From contig NZ_JAFFJT010000026.1 in assembly GCF_016924665.1 (NCBI RefSeq), forward strand, positions 62,001-126,000: a stretch of DNA of 64,000 nucleotides, in the 5' to 3' direction. The notes under the pieces were generated by a model. It had not been told where the DNA came from. It did no database searches and saw only the letters and a program-made list of their open reading frames with translations. Both the position numbers and the translations under genes were made by a program. Origin of the DNA: Nocardioides sp. SYSU D00038. GTDB lineage: Bacteria > Actinomycetota > Actinomycetes > Propionibacteriales > Nocardioidaceae. Below are positions 7,593 through 19,688 of the stretch, piece after piece (position 1 is the stretch's first letter; each line of letters starts with the position of its first letter).

Positions 7593-9161
7593 CTACTTGA
7601 GGAACTTGGAGAAGTCCTTGGGCAGGTCGAGCGCGGCGGCCGCCTTCTCGTAGTCGACCTCCTCGCCCCCCGGGTTGCCGAACGGGTTGGCGGCCGGGCT
7701 GTCGACCTTGGACTTCTCGGCCGCCGCCTGCTGGGCGGCCTTGGCGGGGTTGCCGGAGACCCGGCGGCCCTTGCCCTTCTTGGCCTGCGCCTTCTGCTTG
7801 CCGCGCTTGCCGACGCCGGCCATGCCGGGCATGCCCGGGAGCCCAGGCATCCCGCCGCCCTTGGCGAGCTGCATCATCATCTTGCGCGCCTCGAAGAACC
7901 GGTCGACGAGCTGGTTGACGTCGGACACCTGGCGGCCGGAGCCCCGGGCGATCCGGGCCCGGCGCGAGCCGTCGATGAGCTTGGGGTTGGCCCGCTCGGC
8001 CGGCGTCATCGACTGGATGATGGCCTGGATCCGGTCGATCTCGCGCTCGTCGAAGTTCTCGAGCTGGTCGCGGAACTGCCCCATCCCGGGCAGCATCCCC
8101 ATGATCTTGGTCATCGAGCCGAGCTTGCGGACCTGCTGCATCTGCTGCAGGAAGTCGTCGAGCGTGAACTCCCCGCCCTTGCCCTGGAGCTTGTCGGCGG
8201 CCTTCATCGCCTGCTCGGCGTCGAAGGTCTTCTCGGCCTGCTCGATCAGGGTGAGCATGTCGCCCATGTCGAGGATGCGCGAGGCCATCCGGTCGGGGTG
8301 GAAGACGTCGAAGTCGGTCATCTTCTCGCCGGCGCTGGCGAACATGACCGGCTTGCCCGTGACCGAGGCGATCGACAGCGCGGCGCCACCGCGGGCGTCG
8401 CCGTCGAGCTTGGTGAGCACGACGCCGTCGTAGCCGACGCCGTCGAGGAACGCCTGGGCGGTGGTGACGGCGTCCTGGCCGATCATCGCGTCGACGACGA
8501 ACAGCACCTCGTCGGGCTCGACGGCGTCGCGGATGTCCGCGGCCTGCTGCATCAGCTCCGCGTCGACGCCGAGCCGGCCGGCGGTGTCGACGATGACCAC
8601 GTCGTGGAGCCGGCGCCCGGCCTCCTGCACCGCCGAGCGGGCGACCGCCACCGGGTCGCCGACGCCGTTGCCGGGCTCGGGTGCGAAGACGGGTACGCCG
8701 ACCCGCTCGCCGTTGACCTGCAGCTGGTTGACGGCGTTGGGCCGCTGGAGGTCGCACGCCGCGAGCAGCGGCGACTTGCCCTGGTCCTTGAGCCAGAGCG
8801 CGAGCTTGGCGGCCAGGGTCGTCTTGCCCGCACCCTGGAGGCCGGCGAGCATGATCACGGTGGGGCCGGTCTTGGCGTAGCGCAGCCGCCGCGTCTCGCC
8901 TCCGAGGATCGCGACGAGCTCCTCGTTGACGATCTTGATGATCTGCTGGGCCGGGTTGAGGGCCTGGCTGACCTCCTCGCCGCGGGCCCGCTCCTTGACC
9001 GCGCCGACGAACTCCTTGACCACGGGCAGCGCGACGTCGGCCTCGAGCAGCGCGATCCGGATCTCGCGCGCGGTGGCGTCGATGTCGGCCTCGGAGAGCC
9101 GGCCCTTGCCCCGCAGGTTCTTGAAGGTGTCGGCGAGGCGGTCGGAGAGTGTGGCGAACAA
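7593..9161 (-). CDS. ffh: Signal recognition particle protein Ffh
   Basis: Ffh binds 4.5S RNA and signal sequences and delivers ribosomes to FtsY at the membrane. The 522-residue protein has the N domain, the G domain with GLQGAGKTTLAAK (G1), DTAGRLGVD, TKLDGDARGG, and the methionine-rich M domain with IARGSGRQVSDVNQLVDRF, which binds RNA. The tail MPGLPGMPGM is a Gly/Met-rich linker before a short conserved end. The start is TTG at 9161, with GAGGAC five bases upstream. The receptor gene ftsY is also in this window, at 21963. Confidence 0.97.
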   Translation of the reverse strand: MFATLSDRLADTFKNLRGKGRLSEADIDATAREIRIALLEADVALPVVKEFVGAVKERARGEEVSQALNPAQQIIKIVNEELVAILGGETRRLRYAKTGPTVIMLAGLQGAGKTTLAAKLALWLKDQGKSPLLAACDLQRPNAVNQLQVNGERVGVPVFAPEPGNGVGDPVAVARSAVQEAGRRLHDVVIVDTAGRLGVDAELMQQAADIRDAVEPDEVLFVVDAMIGQDAVTTAQAFLDGVGYDGVVLTKLDGDARGGAALSIASVTGKPVMFASAGEKMTDFDVFHPDRMASRILDMGDMLTLIEQAEKTFDAEQAMKAADKLQGKGGEFTLDDFLQQMQQVRKLGSMTKIMGMLPGMGQFRDQLENFDEREIDRIQAIIQSMTPAERANPKLIDGSRRARIARGSGRQVSDVNQLVDRFFEARKMMMQLAKGGGMPGLPGMPGMAGVGKRGKQKAQAKKGKGRRVSGNPAKAAQQAAAEKSKVDSPAANPFGNPGGEEVDYEKAAAALDLPKDFSKFLK

Positions 9162-9241
9162 GGGAGTCCTCAGGAATCGAGTCGTGGAGAGGACTCCAGC
9201 CTAACGGCGGCGGCCCACGCCCGAGGAATGGCCGCCGCCGC

Positions 9242-11464
9242 TCAGGGCTGCCCGGCCGTCAGCGCCGCGCGTACGGCGTGCGCGGCCTCGGCGGCGCGTC
9301 CGTCGGTGAGCGCGCCGGCAGCCGGCTCCTGCACGTAGAACACGTCGACGGCCTGCGGGCCCAGGGTGGCGACGTGCGCCGAGCGCACGGCCAGGTCGAG
9401 GCGGGCCAGCGCGGCGCAGACCAGGTGGACCACACCGGGGCGGTCGCTCGCGCGCACCTCGATCACCGTGGCCTGCTCGGAGGCCTCGGGCCGCACCTCG
9501 ACCGCGGGGGGCAGGCCCCCGGCGTCGCGCGGGGCGAGCCGGGCAGCGGGGTCGACCCGCCCCTCGACGATCGCGTCGAGCCGGTTGCGCAGCAGGGCGG
9601 CCTGGACGTGGTCGTCGGCGACCTCCCACACCGAGATGCCGCAGCCGTCCTGCGACCAGGCCCGGGCCGCCCGCACCCCCACCCGCTCGAGCGCGAACGT
9701 CGCCGCCAGGTCGGCCAGCAGCCCGACCCGGTCGGGCGCCAGCACGCTCACCCGGGCGCCGTCGCCGGTGGGGTCGACCACGATCGACGTGCCGCCCGCG
9801 CGCACCTCGGGCGGCAGGTCGACGTGCTCGTGGGTCACCGGCGGCAGCCGGTGGCCGGCGCCGAGCGCGGCCCGCGCCCGCCGGGCGAGGTCCTTGACCA
9901 GACCGGCCCGCCACGCCGACCAGGCCTTCGGCGAGGCGGCCCGGGCGTCGGCCTCCGAGAGCACCGTCAGCAGGTCGAGCGCCTCGGCGGTGCCGATCCG
10001 CGAGACCACGGCCTCGATGGTCGCGGGGTCGTCGGGGTCTCGCGTGGTCGCGGTCTCGGCGAGCAGCAGGTGCCAGCGCACCAGGGTCGCGACCAGGTCG
10101 ACGGCCTCGGGCTCGAAGCCCATCCGGACGGCGACCACGCGGGCGATCGGCTCACCGGCCACGCTGTGCTCGGTCAGGCTCCCCTTGCCGATGTCGTGCA
10201 GCAGCGCGGCCACCATCAGCACGTCGGGACGCGACACCTCGCGGATCAGCGCGGCCGCCTCGACGCAGGTCTCGACCACGTGGCGGTCGACCGTGAACCG
10301 GTGGATCGGCGAGGCGTGCGGCAGCAGCCGGATCCGCTCCCACTCCGGGAGGAGCAGGTCGAGCGCCCCGGTCTCCTCGAGGGTCTCCCAGGTGCCGAGC
10401 AGCCCAGGACCGGCGGCCAGCAGGCGCACCAGCAACCGTCGTGCCTCGGCTGGCCACGGGTCGGGCAGCGGGGCGGCCTCGCGGGCGAGGCGGGCCGCCG
10501 TCGCCGGGGCGAGCACCGCGTCGTTCTCAGCCGCCGCGGCGGTCGCCCGCAGCAGCAGCAGGGGGTCGTCGGCGGGTCGGGCGCCCCGGTCGAGCACCAC
10601 CTCGCCGTTCGACAGGGCCACGCCCTCGGCCACCGGCACCATCGGCGGACGACGCGGACCACGACGCCCCGCAGGCGTCGCGAGCACGTGCTCCACGCGG
10701 CGCCAGGTGAGTCGCGACAGGTGGGTGATCCGTCGGCCGATCTCGCGCACGTGCACCTGTGCCGCCCGGGCGTCGGGTACCTCCAGGCGGACGGCCAGCT
10801 CGTCCCACAGCTCCGGTGCCACCCGGTCGGTGGCCCGCCCCGCGAGGTCGTGCACGTGGTCGCGGACGTCGAGCAGCGCCAGCCGGCTGCTCTCCAGCGC
10901 GACGTGCGGCACGTCGACGAGCCAGGTGGCGACCAGCGCCTTGAGGGCGGTCGCGTCGCGCAGCCCGCCCTCGGCCTCCTTGAGGTCGGGCACCGAGACG
11001 TGGGCCAGCTCGCCGATCAGCTCGTGGCGCGACCGGACCATCCGGTGCAGCTCCGGCAGCCGCTCGCGGGCCTGCCGGCGCCAGTGCGCCAGCATCGTGG
11101 TGCGCAGCCGCAGCGTCAGGTTGGGGTCGCCGGCGAGGTGACGCAGGTCGAGCATGCCCAGCGCGACCCGCAGGTCGCCCTCGGCGGCGGCCAGCACCTC
11201 GCTGTGCGTGCGCACCGAGTGGTCGACCTTGGAGCCGGAGTCCCACAGCGGGTACCAGATCCGCTCGGCCAGCTCCCCGGGCCGCACGTCGTCGTTGCTG
11301 ACCAGCACCACGTCGAGGTCCGACCACGGCGCGAGCTCGCCGCGACCGTAGCCGCCGACGGCCACCAGCGCGGTGCCTGTGTCGGGACCCTCGCACGAGG
11401 CGTACGCCGCCTGGCACAGCGCGTCGGCCTCGGCTGTCCGGCGCACCCGATCGGCCGCGGTCAC
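9242..11464 (-). CDS. glnD: PII uridylyltransferase / (de)adenylyltransferase GlnD
   Basis: GlnD senses glutamine and modifies PII proteins; in actinobacteria it adenylylates a T-loop tyrosine. The 740-residue product has an N-terminal nucleotidyltransferase domain (VAVGGYGRGELAPWSDLDVV with the metal-binding acids), an HD hydrolase domain (LLHDIGKGSLTEHS) and two C-terminal ACT domains (VSVLAPDRVGLLADLA and VIEVRASDRPGVVHLV) that bind glutamine. The GTG at 11464 follows GGAAGGA and is 22 bases after the glnB stop. It is the last gene of the amtB-glnK-glnB-glnD block, so enzyme and substrates are encoded together. Confidence 0.95.
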   Translation of the reverse strand: MTAADRVRRTAEADALCQAAYASCEGPDTGTALVAVGGYGRGELAPWSDLDVVLVSNDDVRPGELAERIWYPLWDSGSKVDHSVRTHSEVLAAAEGDLRVALGMLDLRHLAGDPNLTLRLRTTMLAHWRRQARERLPELHRMVRSRHELIGELAHVSVPDLKEAEGGLRDATALKALVATWLVDVPHVALESSRLALLDVRDHVHDLAGRATDRVAPELWDELAVRLEVPDARAAQVHVREIGRRITHLSRLTWRRVEHVLATPAGRRGPRRPPMVPVAEGVALSNGEVVLDRGARPADDPLLLLRATAAAAENDAVLAPATAARLAREAAPLPDPWPAEARRLLVRLLAAGPGLLGTWETLEETGALDLLLPEWERIRLLPHASPIHRFTVDRHVVETCVEAAALIREVSRPDVLMVAALLHDIGKGSLTEHSVAGEPIARVVAVRMGFEPEAVDLVATLVRWHLLLAETATTRDPDDPATIEAVVSRIGTAEALDLLTVLSEADARAASPKAWSAWRAGLVKDLARRARAALGAGHRLPPVTHEHVDLPPEVRAGGTSIVVDPTGDGARVSVLAPDRVGLLADLAATFALERVGVRAARAWSQDGCGISVWEVADDHVQAALLRNRLDAIVEGRVDPAARLAPRDAGGLPPAVEVRPEASEQATVIEVRASDRPGVVHLVCAALARLDLAVRSAHVATLGPQAVDVFYVQEPAAGALTDGRAAEAAHAVRAALTAGQP

Positions 11465-11486
11465 CGGGCGTCCTTCCCCGGGGTGC

Positions 11487-12077
<591 letters not shown>

Positions 12078-12116
12078 TCACCGGGCTGCGGGCCGCCCCT
12101 CGCCGCCGTGGACGTG

Positions 12117-12154
12117 ACCGGTGCCCCGCACGCCTGGACGTGCGGGGCACCGGT
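12117..12154 (-). terminator. Terminator-like hairpin after glnK
   Basis: A perfect 16-bp stem (ACCGGTGCCCCGCACG and its complement) with the 6-base loop CCTGGA, 34 bases beyond the glnK stop. There is no clear U-run. It would separate the amtB-glnK transcript from glnB-glnD. Confidence 0.7.
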
Positions 12155-12188
12155 GCCCGGGTGGTGGCGCCGGTCAGGGCGCCGTGGG

Positions 12189-13873
<1,685 letters not shown>

Positions 13874-14001
13874 GGAACCTCCAGGGTAGTTCTCGGGGGC
13901 CGGTCCGCCGATGCGTGACGTCCCTGTCACCAGCGGCCTGCCGTTGCCGAGAACCCTCGGAGCCGGAGGTTTCGCTCCCGCTGTCGCCGTGTTGCGGGGA
14001 G

Positions 14002-14037
14002 GAAACGAGTTCCTGGCCCGTGTAACGAGCGTGTTAC
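14002..14037 (-). promoter_or_regulatory. Possible GlnR boxes upstream of amtB
   Basis: The 303-base gap between amtB and the divergent glycosyltransferase gene holds GTAAC (14022-14026) and GTTAC (14033-14037) six bases apart, and GAAAC at 14002-14006. GlnR of actinomycetes binds GTNAC-N6-GAAAC-type half-sites, and amtB is a standard target. The six-base spacing fits; the third half-site is out of the ideal 11-bp register. No other feature was seen in the gap. Confidence 0.5.
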
Positions 14038-14176
14038 GAAGCGCCTGCCGGAGGCGGGGCCGAGAACTCCGTCGCGCTCCCGTGCGTCCCTTAGGGTGGG
14101 GCGTCGTCCCGACCGCGCGACCCGCCCCGTCCTGCCCCGCCGTCCTGCCCAGCCCACCCACCACTGCCGAGGTGAC

Positions 14177-17100
14177 ATGCCTTCCCGCCTGATGCGCCGC
14201 GTGCGCAGCACCGTCCGCGCATCGGCCCCGGGCCGGGCCGGGGGGGTCGGCCGCGACGGGCAGGTCGCGGCGCTGCTGGCCTCGGGGGTGTTCGACCGCG
14301 AGTTCTACGAGGCGCAGGTGGGCCTGACCTTCGAGTCGGACGCCGAGGCCGCCGCCCACTACGCCGCAATCGGCACCGGCCACTACTCCCCCCACCCGCT
14401 GTGGGACCTGAGCCGCTGCTCCCGCCGCCTCGTCGACCGCCTTCAGGGCGACAACGGCGTCTCGGTGCTGGTCGACCACCTGCGCACCCGTGGCGCCAAC
14501 CGCTCGCTCAGCCCGGTCTTCGACGCCCGCCGGCTGACCTACCGCGAGCGCGCCTACGGCAGCCACCCCGGCGGCGTGCTGGGGCTGTTCCTGGAGCGCG
14601 AGGGGGCCGACGCCCCGCTGCCCGGCACCGACGGCGTCACGCTCGCCGACGTGCGGCCGGCGATGCTGGAGTACGCACGGCAGCGCGCCGCCGACCGCGA
14701 CCAGCAGGGCACCCGGCTGCGCGAGGACTGGGACGAGGCGGCCGAGCAGCGCTGGCGCGCCCGGTGGGAGGGCGCCCCCCTGCCGGACGGCGACGGCCCG
14801 CTGGTGTCGGTCGTGATGCCGGTGCGCAACCGCCCCGACGTCGTGCGCGCGGCCATCGACTCGGTGCGCGCCCAGACCCTCGACCGTTGGGAGCTGGTCG
14901 TCGTCGACGACGGCTCCACCGACCACACCCTGGAGGTGCTGCGCGGACTGGCCGAGGAGGAGCCGCGGCTCACGGTCGTCGCCCAGCCCTGGGGCGGCGT
15001 CTGCGCGGCCCGCAACACCGGTCTCGAGCACGCCCGCGGCGACTACGTCGCGTTCCTCGACTCCGACAACACCTGGCGGCCCGACTTCCTCCGGCTCGCC
15101 GTCGCCGCGATGCACGCCCAGGACCTCCCGGCGGCGTACGCCGGCATGCGGCTCACCGACCCCCGGACCGGCGAGACCTCCTACCGCGCCTACGAGGGCG
15201 GCCTGGCCGACCTGCTGGTGGTCAACCACGTCGACCTCAACGTCCTCGTCGTCCGCCGCGCCCTCGCACTCGAGGTCGGCGGCTTCGACCCCGCCCTGCG
15301 GCGCTGGGTCGACCACGACTTCGCGCTGCGGCTGGCCAAGGTCGTCGACCTGACGCTGCTGCCGTTCATCGCCGTCGACTACGACGACAGCCGCGAGTCG
15401 CTGGAGCGGATCACCACCACCGAGTCGGATGCGTGGCAGTTCGTCGTGCTGGGTCAGCACTGGGTCGACTGGGACGCCGTCCGGGCCGGCGTGGCCGAGC
15501 GGGTCGCGGGACGCGTCTCGGTGGTGATCCCGACGTGGAACGACGCCCGGATGACCCTCGACGCCGTCACCGCCCTGGCCCGCAACACCCCGGGCGCCGA
15601 CCTCGAGGTCGTCGTCCTCGACAACGGCTCCCGCCTCGACATCGGGCTGAGCCTCACCGCGGGGCTGGTCGGCACCGGCACCGCCGACCTGGTGCGCGTC
15701 GAGCGGCTCCCCCGCAACCTCAACTTCGCGGTCGGCTGCAACGTCGGCTTCGCCCGCAGCACCGGCGCGACGGTGGTCTTCCTCAACAACGACACCGAGG
15801 TGCGGCCCGGCTGGCTCGACCCCCTCGTCGCCGCGCTCGACGACCCCGAGGTCCTCGGCGCCCAGCCGCTGCTCCTCTACGGCGACGACACCGTGCAGGC
15901 GGCGGGGACGGCGTTCCCGGTCGAGGGTGCGCTGCCCGTGCACTTCCTGGCCCGCCACCCCGTCGAGGACGTGCTCCGCGCCGGCCAGCGCGACTTCGCG
16001 GTGGTGACCGCGGCCGCGCTCGCGATGCGTGCCGACGACGTCGCGGAGCTGCGCGGCTTCGACCCGATCTACGTCAACGGCATGGAGGACATCGACCTCT
16101 GCCTGCGCGCCGCCGAGCGGCGGCCGGGCACCTTCCGGGTCGTCACCGAGTCGCTGGTGACCCACCACGAGAGCAAGACCCCCGGCCGCTCCACCCACAT
16201 CGCGACCAACCGGGTCACCTTCATGCAGCGCTGGGCCGGCCGCCTGCCGGCCGCCGAGCCGGAGCGCTGGACCCGCGCCGGATTCGACATCGCCCACGTG
16301 CACGGCGACCAGGCGAGCGTCCCGGCCCCCCGGCTGCTGCTGACCCGGCGTCCGCTCGACCCCGGGCCGGACGGCCGGCCCACGCTGCGCTGGGGGCTCC
16401 GCAGCCCGGCCCCGGGCGGCGAGGTCGGCGACCTCTGGGGCGACACCCACTTCCTGGCCTCGCTGGGGGCCGGCCTCACTGCGCTCGGCCAGCAGGTCGT
16501 GACCTTCCGCCACGACGCCCACTCCGACCCGGTGACGGCGTACGACGACGTGGTGCTCGGCATCCGCGGCCTCGACGTGATCGCCCCGGTGCCGGGCAAG
16601 ACCAACGTGCTGTGGGTGATCAGCCACCCCGACGAGGTCGCGACCTGGGAGCTGATGGGCTTCGACCTGGTCTACGCCGCCTCCGAGGCGTGGGCGCGTG
16701 CGATGACCGCGCGCAGCGGTCGCCGGGTCGACGTTCTGCTGCAGGCCACCGACCTCGCGCGGCGCGCCGACCTCTCGACCCCGGTCGGCGACGGCAGCCA
16801 CCCGGTCTTCGTGGGCGGCGCCCCGCGGCAGCGGGTGCGCCCGATCGTGGCCGACGCGCTGGCCGCCGGCGTCCCGCTCGTGGTGCACGGCCCCCACTGG
16901 CAGGGCAAGGTGCCCGACGCCGTGCGGGGTCGCGAGTACGTCCCCAACCACCTGCTCATGCAGACCTACCGCGACCACGGTCTGGTGCTGGCCGACCACT
17001 GGGCCGACATGACGGCGGCCGGCTTCCTGGCGAACCGGCTCTTCGACGCCGTCGCCTCGGGCGCCCGGGTGGTCTCGGACGCCGTGCCGGGGCTGGAGAT

Positions 17101-17302
17101 CTTCGAGGGGGCCGTGCAGCCCTACCACTCGGTGGAGGAGCTGGCGCTGCTCTGCTCGCCCGAGGGTCGCGACCGGTTCCCCGACGACGAGCAGATGGGT
17201 GAGATCGCCGACCGGGTGGCCCGCGACCACTCCTTCGACGCCCGGGCCGCGACGCTGCTCGACGACGTGCTGCGGGTGCGGTCGGAGCGGCACACCGGCT
17301 AG
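14177..17302 (+). CDS. Large multidomain glycosyltransferase (two GT2 domains plus a GT4/CgeB-like domain)
   Basis: A 1041-residue cytoplasmic enzyme with no clear membrane segment. After about 215 residues without recognised domains, a first GT2 domain starts (VSVVMPVRNRPDVV, LVVVDDGSTDHT, YVAFLDSDNTW as the DxD-type site). A second GT2 follows at about residue 450 (VSVVIPTWNDARMT, NNDTEVRPGW, NGMEDIDLC). The last 300 residues look like a GT-B domain of the CgeB/GT4 type (WVISHPDE, PYHSVEELALL). Such fusions build repeating surface glycans or teichoic-acid-like chains. ATG at 14177 with GAGGTGA upstream. Its stop overlaps the convergent next gene within a shared CTAG. Product structure unknown. 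Confidence 0.85.
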   Translation: MPSRLMRRVRSTVRASAPGRAGGVGRDGQVAALLASGVFDREFYEAQVGLTFESDAEAAAHYAAIGTGHYSPHPLWDLSRCSRRLVDRLQGDNGVSVLVDHLRTRGANRSLSPVFDARRLTYRERAYGSHPGGVLGLFLEREGADAPLPGTDGVTLADVRPAMLEYARQRAADRDQQGTRLREDWDEAAEQRWRARWEGAPLPDGDGPLVSVVMPVRNRPDVVRAAIDSVRAQTLDRWELVVVDDGSTDHTLEVLRGLAEEEPRLTVVAQPWGGVCAARNTGLEHARGDYVAFLDSDNTWRPDFLRLAVAAMHAQDLPAAYAGMRLTDPRTGETSYRAYEGGLADLLVVNHVDLNVLVVRRALALEVGGFDPALRRWVDHDFALRLAKVVDLTLLPFIAVDYDDSRESLERITTTESDAWQFVVLGQHWVDWDAVRAGVAERVAGRVSVVIPTWNDARMTLDAVTALARNTPGADLEVVVLDNGSRLDIGLSLTAGLVGTGTADLVRVERLPRNLNFAVGCNVGFARSTGATVVFLNNDTEVRPGWLDPLVAALDDPEVLGAQPLLLYGDDTVQAAGTAFPVEGALPVHFLARHPVEDVLRAGQRDFAVVTAAALAMRADDVAELRGFDPIYVNGMEDIDLCLRAAERRPGTFRVVTESLVTHHESKTPGRSTHIATNRVTFMQRWAGRLPAAEPERWTRAGFDIAHVHGDQASVPAPRLLLTRRPLDPGPDGRPTLRWGLRSPAPGGEVGDLWGDTHFLASLGAGLTALGQQVVTFRHDAHSDPVTAYDDVVLGIRGLDVIAPVPGKTNVLWVISHPDEVATWELMGFDLVYAASEAWARAMTARSGRRVDVLLQATDLARRADLSTPVGDGSHPVFVGGAPRQRVRPIVADALAAGVPLVVHGPHWQGKVPDAVRGREYVPNHLLMQTYRDHGLVLADHWADMTAAGFLANRLFDAVASGARVVSDAVPGLEIFEGAVQPYHSVEELALLCSPEGRDRFPDDEQMGEIADRVARDHSFDARAATLLDDVLRVRSERHTG

Positions 17303-19347
17303 CCGGTCACCCGGTAGAGGCGCAGGTGCTTGTCGCGGGCGCGGAAGGCGTCGACCTGGTCGAGGCAGTCGCCGTCGAGGCGGCTCTCGGCGACCACCCA
17401 GCCGGGGTCGACGAGGTCGAGCAGCACCGGTGAGCAGGGGTCGACGGTCAGCTGCATGAAGGTGCCGCGCACCGGGTCGATCCGGGCGTCGCTGCCCGCC
17501 GCGCCCGGCGCCCACTGGTACTGGGCGTAGTTGTTCCACTCCCGGCGCTCGTCGGGCACCAGCGCCTCCATGACCTCCTCGGAGGGGTAGAGGGTCTGGC
17601 CCGAGACGCTCTGGAAGCCGGCCGCGCGCACCAGCGCCACCACGTCGAGCCCGCCGTAGACGGCGACCCGCGGATTGGCCCCGGCGTCGGCGTGCCGGTG
17701 GAGGGCGGTCGCGACCCGGCTCTGCAGGAGCGGTGCGGCGCCGTGCTGCAGCGGGTTCACCAGGGCCCAGCCGACGAGGGCCGCGACGCCCAGCACGGCG
17801 GCGCAGACCCGGGTGGCCAGGCCGCCGGCGAGGACGCCAACCACCACGGCCGCCAGCCCCGCCCCGCTGAGCACCACCAAGGCTCCCGGCACCAGGTCGA
17901 CGTCCCAGCTCAACCGTCGCGACGCCGACCAGGCGACCCAACCGCTCGCGACCACGGCCACCACCGCCCCACCGGCCAGCACCGGCCGCCACGCGCGGGG
18001 GCCGGTGCGGCCCGCGAGCACGGCCACCAGCAGCAGGAACGCCGTGCCCAGGGGCAGCGGCAGCCGGCCCGGCGGGACCATCGACAGCAAGGTCACCTTG
18101 CCGACCGCCTCGGGCAGCGGCAGGAAGGCCCAGGCCAGCAGCACCAGCACCGCCACCGTCAGCGCCGCCGCGGTGGCCGGACCGGCCACCGGTTCCCCGG
18201 CCTGCGCCACGGGCCGGTCCACGGGCCGGTCCACGGGATCCACCGCCGCCGGGCTGGCGGTCCGGCGCCGGGCCGACCGCCCCCGCAGGGCGAGCACCAG
18301 CGCGAGCGCCATCACCAGGCCGAGCACCGGTAGCGGCAGCCACGACGACGCGCTCTCGGAGAGGTTGTCGTAGGGGCCGGCACCCGGTGACCGGCCCAGC
18401 GTCGCCCCGGCGTCGCCTGCCAGCCACGGCGCCAGCGGGCCGGTCGAGAGCTGCACCCACGAGCCGGTGCCGGCCTCGGAGACCCGCTGCCCGGGGTAGT
18501 AGGTGGCCCGGGTCGCCGCGATCGCGTCGTGGTGCTGCACGTACCACACCCCCAGCGGCGCCAGCATCGTCACCGCGGCGACCCCGACCGTCAGCACCAC
18601 CCGACGCCACGGCACCCGGCCGTCGAGCAGCACGCCGACGCACAGCGCGGCCAGCACCACCCCCAGCGGTACCTGCCAGCCGGGGTAGAGCAGCAGGGCG
18701 AACGACGCACCGACCAGGCCGGCCACCGCGGCCAGTCCCACCGCCCCCCACCGGCGCCGGCACGCCCACGCCGCCAGCAGCAGCTCTGCGGCAAGCACCG
18801 CGTAGCCGACGAACGGTGCCGGCGCGGGGGCCGACCACCAGGCGGTGTAGGGGTTGAACGTGATCGCCGCCGCGATGCCGAGGGCGAGCACCGGCGACCG
18901 GGTCAGCCGCAGCACCAGCAGGAACGACGCAGCCAGGCACACCGCGAACGACCACCACCAGGTCCAGGCCAGGCCGCGGCTCGGCCCGAGCAGCAGGTAG
19001 CCCCAGTTCTGGGGGGTCAGCGCCGCCTCCCAGCCACGGGTCGGCCCGGCATGCGCCGCGGCGGCGTTGTCGACCTCGGAGAGGCCGACCCACGAGGTGG
19101 CCGGGAAGTCCTGCCGGGCCGCGGAGAGCGCCAGCGGGGTGCGCAGGGCGTACTCGTCGCTGCGGATCGGTCGCGGCTCGCCGGCCACCACCCCGTCGTC
19201 GCCCCGGCGCTCGGCCAGCACGCCGATCGAGGAGCCGCTCACGTCGAGGGCGACCAGCACGAGGAAGGCCGCGGCGACGACCCCGAGCACGGCGGGCCGC
19301 ACGGGGTCCCACCAGCGCCGGTCGTGGCGCGGCAGCGGGGGTGTCAC
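17299..19347 (-). CDS. Large polytopic membrane protein of the surface-glycan cluster
   Basis: A 682-residue integral membrane protein. There is an N-terminal anchor (VLGVVAAAFLVLVALDVSG), a short loop with IRSDEYALRTPLALSA, then about ten more hydrophobic stretches and a C-terminal extracytoplasmic domain of about 150 residues. It resembles actinobacterial membrane proteins found next to glycosyltransferases and may be a GT-C-like or sugar-handling protein. I cannot name a family with confidence. The GTG at 19347 overlaps the DUF2304 stop (GTGA). Its 3' end overlaps the large glycosyltransferase by four bases. Confidence 0.6.
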   Translation of the reverse strand: MTPPLPRHDRRWWDPVRPAVLGVVAAAFLVLVALDVSGSSIGVLAERRGDDGVVAGEPRPIRSDEYALRTPLALSAARQDFPATSWVGLSEVDNAAAAHAGPTRGWEAALTPQNWGYLLLGPSRGLAWTWWWSFAVCLAASFLLVLRLTRSPVLALGIAAAITFNPYTAWWSAPAPAPFVGYAVLAAELLLAAWACRRRWGAVGLAAVAGLVGASFALLLYPGWQVPLGVVLAALCVGVLLDGRVPWRRVVLTVGVAAVTMLAPLGVWYVQHHDAIAATRATYYPGQRVSEAGTGSWVQLSTGPLAPWLAGDAGATLGRSPGAGPYDNLSESASSWLPLPVLGLVMALALVLALRGRSARRRTASPAAVDPVDRPVDRPVAQAGEPVAGPATAAALTVAVLVLLAWAFLPLPEAVGKVTLLSMVPPGRLPLPLGTAFLLLVAVLAGRTGPRAWRPVLAGGAVVAVVASGWVAWSASRRLSWDVDLVPGALVVLSGAGLAAVVVGVLAGGLATRVCAAVLGVAALVGWALVNPLQHGAAPLLQSRVATALHRHADAGANPRVAVYGGLDVVALVRAAGFQSVSGQTLYPSEEVMEALVPDERREWNNYAQYQWAPGAAGSDARIDPVRGTFMQLTVDPCSPVLLDLVDPGWVVAESRLDGDCLDQVDAFRARDKHLRLYRVTG

Positions 19348-19688
19348 CCGCCGTCCCGCTGGTCCTCGCGCTCGCTCAGGATCGCGATCTCCTCCGCGAG
19401 CCGCTGCACCTGGCGCTCCACCGTGGTCAGCTCGGTGGAGTGCTGGAGGTTCACCATGAGCAGCAGCCCGTACCCGACGAAGAACAGGAAGTTCGAGGGC
19501 ACCTCGAAGCCGGCCAGGTCGGAGATCCAGGCCACGCTGCTGGGGATCAGGGCCATCACGACCATCACCGTGCTGACGACCAGCCACAGCACGGCGTACT
19601 TCACGACCAGGCGGCGGCGGGAGACCATCCGGAGCACCACGGCGATCGCGACCAGGGCGAGCAGGCCCGCGAACAGCTCGGCCTTCAC
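19344..19688 (-). CDS. DUF2304 small membrane protein
   Basis: A 114-residue protein with three hydrophobic segments (about residues 4-20, 32-50 and 68-85) and a charged C-terminal coiled-coil (TTVERQVQRLAEEIAILSERE). The pattern matches DUF2304 proteins, which are regularly encoded beside polyprenyl-phosphate glycosyltransferases. The exact role is unknown; helper or scaffold of the glycosyltransferase is a reasonable guess. It overlaps both neighbours by four bases, so all three are translationally coupled. GTG start at 19688. Confidence 0.75.
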   Translation of the reverse strand: MKAELFAGLLALVAIAVVLRMVSRRRLVVKYAVLWLVVSTVMVVMALIPSSVAWISDLAGFEVPSNFLFFVGYGLLLMVNLQHSTELTTVERQVQRLAEEIAILSEREDQRDGG

